This document shows, piece by piece, positions 24,670 through 32,111 of a stretch of DNA of 64,000 nt (the first letter of the stretch is position 1; every line of letters starts with the position of its first letter). The notes beneath the pieces were generated by a model that was not told the DNA's origin, made no database searches, and saw only the letters and a program-made list of their open reading frames with translations. Location: the NCBI RefSeq assembly GCF_900129725.1, contig NZ_FQWQ01000002.1, positions 1,240,001 to 1,304,000 on the forward strand, written 5' to 3'. The translations under genes and the position numbers were made by a program. This DNA is from Chryseolinea serpens (lineage in GTDB: Bacteria; Bacteroidota; Bacteroidia; Cytophagales; Cyclobacteriaceae).

Positions 24670-27237
24670 TCACCGGTAATAGACCACATTACAATCGGGG
24701 TGAGCTTGTTTGAAATTCTCGATCGCGCGACTGGACACTTTCGTGTTGTAGCACTTCAGCGTTTTTAAAGGAAGATTGTCCACCGGATCGAGTTTGCCCA
24801 CATTCGTGTTACTGCAATCCAGCTCGGTCAGGTTCAACAAATTCTTTAGCGGGTCAAGGCGTTTGATCTGTGTGCCTGCGGCGTTGAATGTCTTCAGGTT
24901 TGCCAACATCTCCAGGGGCTTGATCTCGGCGATGGGCGTGTTTGAAATGTCGAGGTCTTCCAGGCTTGTCAACTGGCTCAGCGTCTCGATCTGCTGCAGG
25001 GGACCGTTCGTGATGCGCAGGGACGTCAGCATTTTAAAGTTTGCCAACGGCGCCACGTCGCTGATGCCGGTGCCGGAAAAATGCAATTCTTTCGGACGCA
25101 CAAATTCACTCAAGGCCGTCAGGTCGCTGACGGGTGCATCCTTGATGTGCATTTTTTCGCGTTCCACCAACACGTGAAGGTTTTCGCGCGTCGTGGTGGT
25201 GTCGGTTCCCATCAGGCCCCGGAACACCGTTTTCCATTCGGGTGTAAGCCCTCTCCACCAGCGGTTCAGGTGGATGGTCTTGTACACCATGAGGCAGCGC
25301 GGATTCTTTTCAAAAAATTCCTGCGCAATGATGTCGTGCACCATCGTGTTGTCGGTGTATAATTTTTCCAGGTTGGTCAACCCAAAAAGCGGATCGATCT
25401 TTTCGATCTTGCTTTTATCGGCCATCAATACTTTCAGCTTCGAGAAGTTGCCGATAGGCGAAAGATCCGTCACTTCGGTTTCGCTGATGTCGAGGTAGCG
25501 GACCTCCTTGTGGTCTTGCAACGGAGTAAGGTCTCTTATGCTGGTGTGGGCTGCAATGACAACCTTCAACCTTCTCATTTTCCGAAGCGGCTCCAGGTCG
25601 CGGATCTCGAGGTTGCCACGGAAATTTATAGAGTCCACAACGTCCAACTTGGCAAGTTCTTCCTTGGCCGGGGTTGCGCCGAACTTCATCGTTTTGCTCA
25701 CCACTTCTTTCCAGGCGTCGGGCAGTGCATCCCACCAGGTCTTGAGGTCGTGTGAGTCGAATATGACCAGCACGCGCGGGTGGGCGGCAATAAATGCATC
25801 GGCTGTTTCGCGGCGAACGGCGGCATGGTCGGCGTAGATCTTTTGGAGGTGCGTCAGTTTCTGCAGCGGCTGGAGATCGGTCACCTGCGTGGCATTCAGC
25901 GAAAGCACCACCAGGCCTTCGAGTCCACTCAACGGTGCGATGTTTTGCAACGCCGTGCTGTCGACATCCAAATTCACCAACGTCTTCATGTCTTTTAGTG
26001 GGGACAGGTCTTTCACGGCTGTGCGCGAAAGATCAAGCGTTGTGAGCTTGGTCAGCGGCTGCAAGGCGGTGAGGTCGGCGATCTTTGTGGTCTCGACATT
26101 CAGCGTGATCAATTCCGTGTTGTTTTGCAGGAAGGTAAAATCGGTCACCGGCGTATAGCTCAAATCCAGCTGCTGCAACAGGGGCATTCTTTCCAATACA
26201 CTGATGTCGTCAATGAACGTGTGGCTGGCATTCAGTTTCACCAAACGATTGGAATATTTTAGCGGTGTCAGGTCGTGAACGGCGGTGAAGGAAGCGTCCA
26301 ATTCCTGCAAGTCGGTGAGGGAGCGAATGGGGTTCAGATCGTTGATCGCCGTATGCGACAGGTTCAATTTCTTGAGGTTCGTAAACTCGGTGAGCGGCTC
26401 CAGGTTTTGGATGTAGGTGTTGTTGCTCAGGTCGAGGCGTTCGATGGCCATGATCTTTTTGATGACCGGATACGTGGCACTGTCGGACACATTGCCCGCG
26501 CGCAAAAGAATCTCCTGCCACTCATACGACAAGTCGGTCCACCATTGTTCGATGGCCCCTTTCTCGTCGATCAGGTTGGTGTAGATGCTGACGATGCGGA
26601 GGTCGCGGTCTTGTGGATCATAGTTGATCTCCAGGAACCGGGGCACCGTGTTGTTCACCGGCAGGCCTTCCGAGTTGGTCCCTTTCAGGTTGCGCCGGAG
26701 CGAGACCTTATAAAAAGTTTTCCCATCGGCCATCGTTCCGCTTTTGATGCTTTCGATGACAAACTCAAAATGGACGTCGGTGAAGAAAAAGTCCACGTCT
26801 TTCAGGTAGGCCACCACATCTTTGTTGGTGATGGTTTTGCGTTCCGTGTCGAGGTCGTCTTCCACCTGCACTTTGCCGTCGCGGAAGACCTTCGAGTAGC
26901 TTTCGCGCACAAGAACTTCTTTGTCGCGGGCGGAGGTGCCACTGCTGCCCAGGGTGTTCAGCATGTATTCGAGGAAGGCCACCATGTCGCGCACTTTCTT
27001 TTCGTCATCGGCCGCACTCGTCGGGGCCGCGGCGGTTTCCACAGGTTGGGTTGGGGTGGTCGTTTTTTGCGCTACAGGCTTCGGGGTTTGTTTTTGGGGA
27101 GCCTGTTTTTTAGGGGCTTGCTTTTGAGTAGTCGTTTTCTTTGCGGGCTTTTTTGTTTTCGATTGCTGCGCAAACGCGCCTACCGCCAGCAGGCATAGCA
27201 AAAAAAGAATGGGCCAGCGCGATCTACTTCGTTTCAT
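24670..27237 (-). CDS. Secreted leucine-rich-repeat protein with three WW-EWK modules
   Basis: An 855-residue protein from the ATG at 27237, which overlaps the previous gene by 14 bp. After a signal peptide (ILFLLCLLAVGAFAQ) come a Lys/Thr/Gln/Pro-rich linker (about residues 22-75), a globular domain (about 80-240) and three blocks of internalin-type repeats (LxxLxxLDLSxTxVxDLxPL). Each block is preceded by a short helical module with two Trp and a third downstream (EQWWTDLSYEWQEI, KTWWDALPDAWKEV, NRWWRGLTPEWKTV) and ends with a cap of the form F...HPxxxVVY. The repeats imply protein-protein or glycan contact in the periplasm or at the surface. Last gene of a four-gene operon. Confidence 0.88.
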   Translation of the reverse strand: MKRSRSRWPILFLLCLLAVGAFAQQSKTKKPAKKTTTQKQAPKKQAPQKQTPKPVAQKTTTPTQPVETAAAPTSAADDEKKVRDMVAFLEYMLNTLGSSGTSARDKEVLVRESYSKVFRDGKVQVEDDLDTERKTITNKDVVAYLKDVDFFFTDVHFEFVIESIKSGTMADGKTFYKVSLRRNLKGTNSEGLPVNNTVPRFLEINYDPQDRDLRIVSIYTNLIDEKGAIEQWWTDLSYEWQEILLRAGNVSDSATYPVIKKIMAIERLDLSNNTYIQNLEPLTEFTNLKKLNLSHTAINDLNPIRSLTDLQELDASFTAVHDLTPLKYSNRLVKLNASHTFIDDISVLERMPLLQQLDLSYTPVTDFTFLQNNTELITLNVETTKIADLTALQPLTKLTTLDLSRTAVKDLSPLKDMKTLVNLDVDSTALQNIAPLSGLEGLVVLSLNATQVTDLQPLQKLTHLQKIYADHAAVRRETADAFIAAHPRVLVIFDSHDLKTWWDALPDAWKEVVSKTMKFGATPAKEELAKLDVVDSINFRGNLEIRDLEPLRKMRRLKVVIAAHTSIRDLTPLQDHKEVRYLDISETEVTDLSPIGNFSKLKVLMADKSKIEKIDPLFGLTNLEKLYTDNTMVHDIIAQEFFEKNPRCLMVYKTIHLNRWWRGLTPEWKTVFRGLMGTDTTTTRENLHVLVEREKMHIKDAPVSDLTALSEFVRPKELHFSGTGISDVAPLANFKMLTSLRITNGPLQQIETLSQLTSLEDLDISNTPIAEIKPLEMLANLKTFNAAGTQIKRLDPLKNLLNLTELDCSNTNVGKLDPVDNLPLKTLKCYNTKVSSRAIENFKQAHPDCNVVYYR

Positions 27238-28051
27238 AATACAGGTACTTTCGTAAGGCGTCCATATCGGCAAGGGTATTCAACTTGGTCAGGCTGGAGA
27301 TGAGCCAACCCGTGTTGTAGCCGGGACGGTTAAATTGGGCCAGCTCGAAATACCAGCCGTCGATCTGGAAGAAATGAAATTTCACTTCGTTCACCGTCTT
27401 GAATTTCAAGGTGCCTTTTTTGATCTCATACAAAAAAAGCGAGAGGTGATCGGGCTTGAAACTTTTCGCCGCAAATTGGCTGACGCTGTCGCTGTTGATG
27501 AACGCCTTGCGCAGGTTCATAAAATCCAGCTCATGACTCAGCGGGTGCAGGAACTTACCAACCTTCATCGTGTCGCGTGCAAAGTAGGGCGCAAACATAT
27601 CGGCGTAAACCCGTTGGATCACCCATTTGTAACCGAGGTGGTCTTTTTCCAACGCCATGAACAATGTAATGGGTTGGTCTTTGCCATTCTGGGTGAAGGT
27701 GGTGTGCACTTCCGAAAACCAGTTGCCGCCGTGGAAATCCAGCAGCAGTGATTTATCCAATACATTTTTTGCAAAGTCGGTTTTGACCGCATCCGTCATG
27801 CCCTTGTTGCTGGCGTCGAAGAGGATGCCGAGGTATTTTTTCCGGAGCTTGGTGCTTCTGTATTGTTTGTCGCCCTCGTAGTAGCGGTTTCCCTTCTCGT
27901 CCTCCTCGCCATTGAAGCGGCGGAAGAATTGGTTCACCTGTTTGGAAGAGGCGTAGAGCTTGCTCTCATCCTCCAGGTCCACCATTTGGGCATGGAGCGA
28001 CCGGGAGGATGCGAGGAGCAGTATAAAAAATAAAAGACGGCTTAGCTTCAT
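27224..28051 (-). CDS. Exported protein of unknown function (third gene of LRR operon)
   Basis: A 275-residue protein with a signal peptide (LLFFILLLASSRSLHAQ). It starts inside the stop of the preceding gene (ATGA overlap at 28048-28051) and its own 3' end overlaps the LRR gene. The body is rich in aromatic and charged residues (KQVNQFFRRFNGEEDEKGNRYYEG, WVIQRVYADMFAPYFARDTM) with no catalytic motif I recognise. Internal segments such as FAKNVLDKSLLLDFHGGNWFSEVHTTF and the region YKWVIQRVY have the alternating beta pattern of NTF2/SnoaL-like domains, which is a weak inference. Confidence 0.82.
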   Translation of the reverse strand: MKLSRLLFFILLLASSRSLHAQMVDLEDESKLYASSKQVNQFFRRFNGEEDEKGNRYYEGDKQYRSTKLRKKYLGILFDASNKGMTDAVKTDFAKNVLDKSLLLDFHGGNWFSEVHTTFTQNGKDQPITLFMALEKDHLGYKWVIQRVYADMFAPYFARDTMKVGKFLHPLSHELDFMNLRKAFINSDSVSQFAAKSFKPDHLSLFLYEIKKGTLKFKTVNEVKFHFFQIDGWYFELAQFNRPGYNTGWLISSLTKLNTLADMDALRKYLYYETK

Positions 28052-28632
28052 GCACTCGTTTCAGTCACGCGAATATCGCCCAGCATCACATCCCAGAACT
28101 CGACGGTCCGGCCTGCGATCTGTGTCTTTTTCCGTTCCACGTAGATGGTGATATCTTTCTTGGTTGTGTCCTTGTATTTCAAGCCGTCGTCGGACGTGCC
28201 TTCGAAGCGTTGATACACGGTCACCACACCCACATAGCGGCCGTCGGGCTGGCGTTCGAGGTCGCTGATGTAGTGAATGTCATACCATTGGATGGTCACC
28301 CGGTCGTAGTTGAGGGCCATGAGGCGTTCAAAATATTTACGCACTTTGTAATAGTTCACCTCCTTGCGGTTGAGGGCCGACACGCCCATTTCGCTGCCGG
28401 GTGCAAAAAGTTCTTCGGCGCGGTCCATCACCCGGTTCGCTTCCGAGAAGGCCGTTTTTTTGTTTCCGATGATGCTGATGTATTTGCTGAGATCGCGCAC
28501 TTTTTCCAGGGCCAGCGAGTCGATAGCTTGTTTTCTTTCTTTGCTGATCTCGCCGGTTTGGGCCCATAGCGGGGCCGTGAGGGAAAGACAAAGGAGCAAG
28601 AGTGTGCAATATGTATAGCGGTAAGTAGCCAT
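28048..28632 (-). CDS. Exported protein of unknown function (second gene of LRR operon)
   Basis: A 194-residue protein with a signal peptide (YTYCTLLLLCLSLTAPLWAQ). Residues 40-190 hold a domain common in secreted Bacteroidota proteins: KVRDLSKYISIIGNKKTAFSEANR, then RAEELFAPGS, YYKVRKYFERLMALNYDRVTIQWYDIHYISDLE and YVGVVTVYQRFEGTSDDGLKYKDTTKKDITIYVE. The layout (helices, then a curved sheet that opens with a Tyr-rich strand) suggests an NTF2-like fold. Parts of the same pattern can be followed in the lipoprotein upstream and in the N-terminal domain of the LRR protein, which suggests that the operon grew by duplication. Confidence 0.85.
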   Translation of the reverse strand: MATYRYTYCTLLLLCLSLTAPLWAQTGEISKERKQAIDSLALEKVRDLSKYISIIGNKKTAFSEANRVMDRAEELFAPGSEMGVSALNRKEVNYYKVRKYFERLMALNYDRVTIQWYDIHYISDLERQPDGRYVGVVTVYQRFEGTSDDGLKYKDTTKKDITIYVERKKTQIAGRTVEFWDVMLGDIRVTETSA

Positions 28633-28654
28633 GATTGTTGTATTTAAGGGTTGA

Positions 28655-29194
28655 TCAATTTTTTCTTAACTCCACTTCGGTGATCTTACCGGAGCCGTCG
28701 AACTGCAGGTTGCTGATTTTGTCTGCTTTCTTTTTCTGGTCTTTCAGATAGTTAAGATATTTCTGAATGGTGGTGGGACGATCGTAGTCCTTTTGCCCGT
28801 TCTCTTCGCTGATCACAATGAGGAGCGGCGTGTCGGGCGAGGAGAACAAGCTCAGCGCTTCGCTGATGCTGGCGTTGGCCGAGGTAGGACTGCCGGCGTT
28901 GGAGATGGCGTCAAAATATTTTGACAACCGGGCGGCAGGTGCGCTGGCGGCGGCGTTGGCCTGGCGTTCGCGCTCGCGGGCTTCGGCATCGAGCTTGGCC
29001 TGGGCTTCGGCCTCTTTCCGTCGTTGTTCTTCTTCCTGCTGTTTGCGCAGGGCGGCTTCCTGTTGTTCCATTTTAGCCTTTTCAGCGGCAGCCTGCGCTT
29101 CCATAGCCTTCTTTTTACTTTTACAACTCATGGCGCAGCTCATGACCACCATTAGGATCATGATCAGTCGTGACGAATTTCGAATAGCATTCAT
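28655..29194 (-). CDS. Lipoprotein with coiled coil (first gene of LRR operon)
   Basis: A 179-residue protein. The N terminus MNAIRNSSRLIMILMVVMSC ends in a lipobox, with a second possible acceptor Cys four residues later. Residues 25-85 are a highly charged Ala/Glu/Lys/Gln/Arg coiled coil (EAQAAAEKAKMEQQEAALRK and so on). The C-terminal ~90 residues form a small domain (ARLSKYFDAISNAG, EALSLFSSPDTPLLIVI, TTIQKYLNYLKDQKKKADKISNLQF) that resembles the first half of the domain in the next gene. The coiled coil could hold the domain away from the membrane. 22 bp separate it from the next gene. Confidence 0.83.
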   Translation of the reverse strand: MNAIRNSSRLIMILMVVMSCAMSCKSKKKAMEAQAAAEKAKMEQQEAALRKQQEEEQRRKEAEAQAKLDAEARERERQANAAASAPAARLSKYFDAISNAGSPTSANASISEALSLFSSPDTPLLIVISEENGQKDYDRPTTIQKYLNYLKDQKKKADKISNLQFDGSGKITEVELRKN

Positions 29195-29441
29195 TTGTTT
29201 GGTTTTAGTTTTTTTAAACGATTCCAGCTTCCAATATTATATCCACAGGCTCGGTTTTGGGGATAGGATTACACAAAGTGTTGAAAAATTACCACATTTT
29301 CACCTTAATTGAGTAAAACCGGACCCCTGGAGGGCATCGACACTCCAATTCCATGGCCCGCCTGAAAGCGTTCGGCAAGAGCACAGAAATTATCATGCCA
29401 CTTCGGGCTGGTTTAGGATGGGTGGTTCGGCCCTGCCGCGC

Positions 29442-30326
29442 TCACCAATCCCATTCCTGTTTAGGCCTGACGGTGCCATTCAATTTGTCGATCTCCCCGC
29501 TGCTATGGGTGTAGTGTTTCCGCGTAGCGATGGTCGCGTCTTTTCTACCGATCAGTGGGGTCATGTCGCCATCTACAATATCCGTCCCTCCCAGGATATA
29601 CACGATATCGAGCTTCGTCAGATACTTCAATGGCTTTAAGGAATTTATTTTCCGGCAGCGATAAGTGCCGAGCTGTTCCAGATTTTTTAATTCCTGAACA
29701 GGCGACAAGTCCTCTATATGCGGGCAGCAATCAATATCAAGTCTGCGCAAGTTCGACACGCGCTCCACGCCGTGCAGCGAATTCAGTTTACGCAAATACC
29801 CGAGCTCCAATCGCTCCAGGGCATCGAGCGATCCGATCCCCTCAAGAGATGTAATACTGGAGCGAATAACGGAAAGCTCCCGAAGCGATCGCAATCCACC
29901 AATGCCCTGCAGATCGTCCATCTTGTATTTCCATACGTGCAAGATCTCCAGTGACTTCAGGCGGTCGATATTTTTGACCTTCTTGCTCCATTCAATTCTG
30001 CATTCCTGCAGCAAGGGGAAATTATCGAAATCAATGACCTGCGCTGGCGCCGTTTGAACCAAAAGCCGCCTGAGGTTCACAAATTTACCCAGGGCCGTGA
30101 TGTCCAGATTTCCGGTTATCGAGATTCCCTCTATGAAATCGTAATGAGACTTTAAAAACGTTATGTCGCGACGGGTCGTGCGCTGGGTATTAAAACTTAA
30201 CTCGACATTTCTTATGTCCAGATCCCGCATCTCCTTCAAGCTGTATTCATTTGGGTTTACCAAATACTCATGACCATGCCACGTTCTAAAAGTGAATCCA
30301 TGTTTATCATAAGTATCCCCATTCAT
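29442..30326 (-). CDS. Leucine-rich-repeat protein without signal peptide
   Basis: 294 residues from the ATG at 30326 (MNGDTYDKHGFTFRTWHG); another ATG lies at 30350. After ~75 N-terminal residues there are about eight irregular LRRs of ~22 residues (for example LRRLLVQTAPAQVIDFDNFPLLQECRI, IGGLRSLRELSVIRSSITSLEGIG, LERLELGYLRKLNSLHGVERVSN). No signal peptide or membrane segment is visible, so it is probably cytoplasmic, unlike the LRR protein of the neighbouring operon. The base composition is more AT-rich than its neighbours. The C terminus after the repeats is short and polar. Role unknown; a protein-binding or immunity-type function is possible. Confidence 0.8.
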   Translation of the reverse strand: MNGDTYDKHGFTFRTWHGHEYLVNPNEYSLKEMRDLDIRNVELSFNTQRTTRRDITFLKSHYDFIEGISITGNLDITALGKFVNLRRLLVQTAPAQVIDFDNFPLLQECRIEWSKKVKNIDRLKSLEILHVWKYKMDDLQGIGGLRSLRELSVIRSSITSLEGIGSLDALERLELGYLRKLNSLHGVERVSNLRRLDIDCCPHIEDLSPVQELKNLEQLGTYRCRKINSLKPLKYLTKLDIVYILGGTDIVDGDMTPLIGRKDATIATRKHYTHSSGEIDKLNGTVRPKQEWDW

Positions 30327-30466
30327 ACGTTCCGAAAATAGACGATGCACGCCATCGTGAGTTGCAATTTTCTACATGCCAAGGGTCGATTTCTCCCCGC
30401 TGCAACATTACCAATTAACATCACAATAACAAACTTCAGCAAACCGTAACGGACTGGTAATACGGA

Positions 30467-30501
30467 TTTGACGCCCATTGAAAACCCGCGGGATAATTTT
30501 G
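30467..30501 (+). promoter_or_regulatory. Candidate promoter of the PhoX-like lipoprotein gene
   Basis: A perfect TAnnTTTG box (TAATTTTG, 30494-30501) has a TTTG 23 bp upstream (30467-30470), slightly wider than the consensus. The transcript would start near 30508 and leave a leader of about 27 nt before the ATG at 30535. Confidence 0.4.
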
Positions 30502-30534
30502 GTACAAAGTCTAATCTAACCCCCTTATTTTCAC

Positions 30535-32037
30535 ATGACCAAACTCATTACCAAAATCCTCTGCATGCTGGTAGTAGCATCCTTCACCCTGACGGCCTGC
30601 AAGGGTCCCGAAGGAGACGTGGGCCCCGCCGGCACGAACGGCACCAAAGGCGACAAGGGTGACAAAGGCGACACCGGTGACGACGGTGAAAACGCCAACG
30701 AGGTTGTCCTGGCAAACCACTCGACCACCACCACCTTCCTGAAAAAATTCCCTGGCTACGAAAGCGTTGAAGCATTCTCGCTGATTGGCAGCGCCGACTA
30801 TTTACCCGAATCGCCCGCCTATGTATTTGGTGGTGCAGCCGACGGAACCGGCGTGTTGAAAACCGCTGATGGCTTTGTGATGGTTGTTAACAACGAAGAC
30901 AATATTGCCGTATCGCGGATCACGCTCGACAAGACCTTCCGTCCTGTGAAAGGCGAATACATTCTCAACTCCGACGGTGGTATGGCACGTCTTTGCTCGG
31001 CCACGCTGGCCACTCCCGAAGAACACGGCTTTGGCCCGGTCTTCCTCACGTGCAGTGAAAACGCCAGCGCACAGATCCACGGACTGGATCCCCTGGTGGT
31101 AGTGACCGACCAGGTGAAGACCACGCCCAAATTCCTTCCCGCCCTCGGACGCTGGTACGCAGAAAACGCGGTGCCCCTCCCCAAAACAGCCTACACCGGC
31201 AAAACGGTGATCATCATTGGCGACGACGACTCGGGCACGTATGGCGGACAAGTAGCGATGTATGTATCGTCGACGGTAGGCGACCTGGAGAACGGCAGCG
31301 TCTACGTGATGCGCACGGTCGATCAGAACCCCCGCGAAATGGACCTGGTGGTAGACACTGAAGTGAGTGTTGAATTCGTGAAGATCGACAACCAAAAAGA
31401 CCTCACCGGCGAAGCTACCAACCAGGCAGCTACTGCCTTGAAAGCATTGGCTTTTGGCCGCGTGGAAGACATCGACTATCGCAAAGATGGCGTGGGTCGT
31501 GAAGTTTATTTCAATGTAACGGGCCAACCCGGCAATGCCGACCGCACGAAATACGGCCGCACCTACAAACTTGTCCTCGATGCCACCGATCCGCTGAAAG
31601 GCAAACTCAAGCTGGTACTCGACGGCGACAACCGCGACGGCAAAGCCGGTACGTATGAAAGCCCTGACAACATCATGGTAACCGAGAACTACGCTTACAT
31701 CACCGAAGATCCCAACGGTTATGCCGACTTCGATCACGATGCTTACCTGTACCAGTACAACCTCACCACCGGCTCGCTGAGAAAGGTATTCGAACTCGAC
31801 CACTTCCGTGGCAACACAGAGGCCGAAGCCATCTACGGGGTTGCCGCCATCGGTGGCTGGGAATACGGTGCCATGGTCGACATCTCCGACATCGTGGGCA
31901 TCCCTAACACGTTCACACTGAACATTCAGGTGCATAGCTGGAAGTCGCCGCAGTTTAAAAATGCTGACGGTGGAACGCTGGCCACAAACTTTGAAGAAGG
32001 CAGCCAGATCGTTGTCATTCACGGCTTGCCGCGCTAG
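30535..32037 (+). CDS. PhoX/DUF839-like lipoprotein with collagen-like segment
   Basis: A 500-residue lipoprotein (LVVASFTLTAC lipobox, Cys22). Residues 24-53 are ten Gly-X-Y triplets (GPEGDVGPAGTNGTKGDKGD and on), a collagen-like stalk. The rest reads as a beta-propeller with PhoX/DUF839 features: GGMARLCSATLATPEE, GPVFLTCSENAS, SPDNIMVTENYAYITEDPNGY and the acidic FDHDAYLYQYNLTTG. PhoX enzymes are Ca/Fe-dependent alkaline phosphatases; whether the metal ligands are all kept here cannot be judged by eye. A strong terminator follows, then the peroxidase gene. Confidence 0.68.
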   Translation: MTKLITKILCMLVVASFTLTACKGPEGDVGPAGTNGTKGDKGDKGDTGDDGENANEVVLANHSTTTTFLKKFPGYESVEAFSLIGSADYLPESPAYVFGGAADGTGVLKTADGFVMVVNNEDNIAVSRITLDKTFRPVKGEYILNSDGGMARLCSATLATPEEHGFGPVFLTCSENASAQIHGLDPLVVVTDQVKTTPKFLPALGRWYAENAVPLPKTAYTGKTVIIIGDDDSGTYGGQVAMYVSSTVGDLENGSVYVMRTVDQNPREMDLVVDTEVSVEFVKIDNQKDLTGEATNQAATALKALAFGRVEDIDYRKDGVGREVYFNVTGQPGNADRTKYGRTYKLVLDATDPLKGKLKLVLDGDNRDGKAGTYESPDNIMVTENYAYITEDPNGYADFDHDAYLYQYNLTTGSLRKVFELDHFRGNTEAEAIYGVAAIGGWEYGAMVDISDIVGIPNTFTLNIQVHSWKSPQFKNADGGTLATNFEEGSQIVVIHGLPR

Positions 32038-32065
32038 TTCCCTCTCCCATCATCAAGATTCTTTC

Positions 32066-32098
32066 AACTGCCCGGGCGTGTTCCGGGCAGTTTTCATT
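32066..32098 (+). terminator. Rho-independent terminator after the PhoX-like gene
   Basis: A perfect 10-bp stem: AACTGCCCGG (32066-32075) and CCGGGCAGTT (32083-32092) with a 7-nt loop, followed by TTCATTTTTC. It ends about 13-20 bp before the start of the peroxidase gene. Confidence 0.85.
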
Positions 32099-32111
32099 TT
32101 TCTTTATTTCT

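Noticed and set aside
30802-32022. 406-codon minus-strand frame opposite the PhoX-like gene
   Set aside because: It is a shadow of a gene with lipobox, promoter and terminator; the predicted product has no motif.
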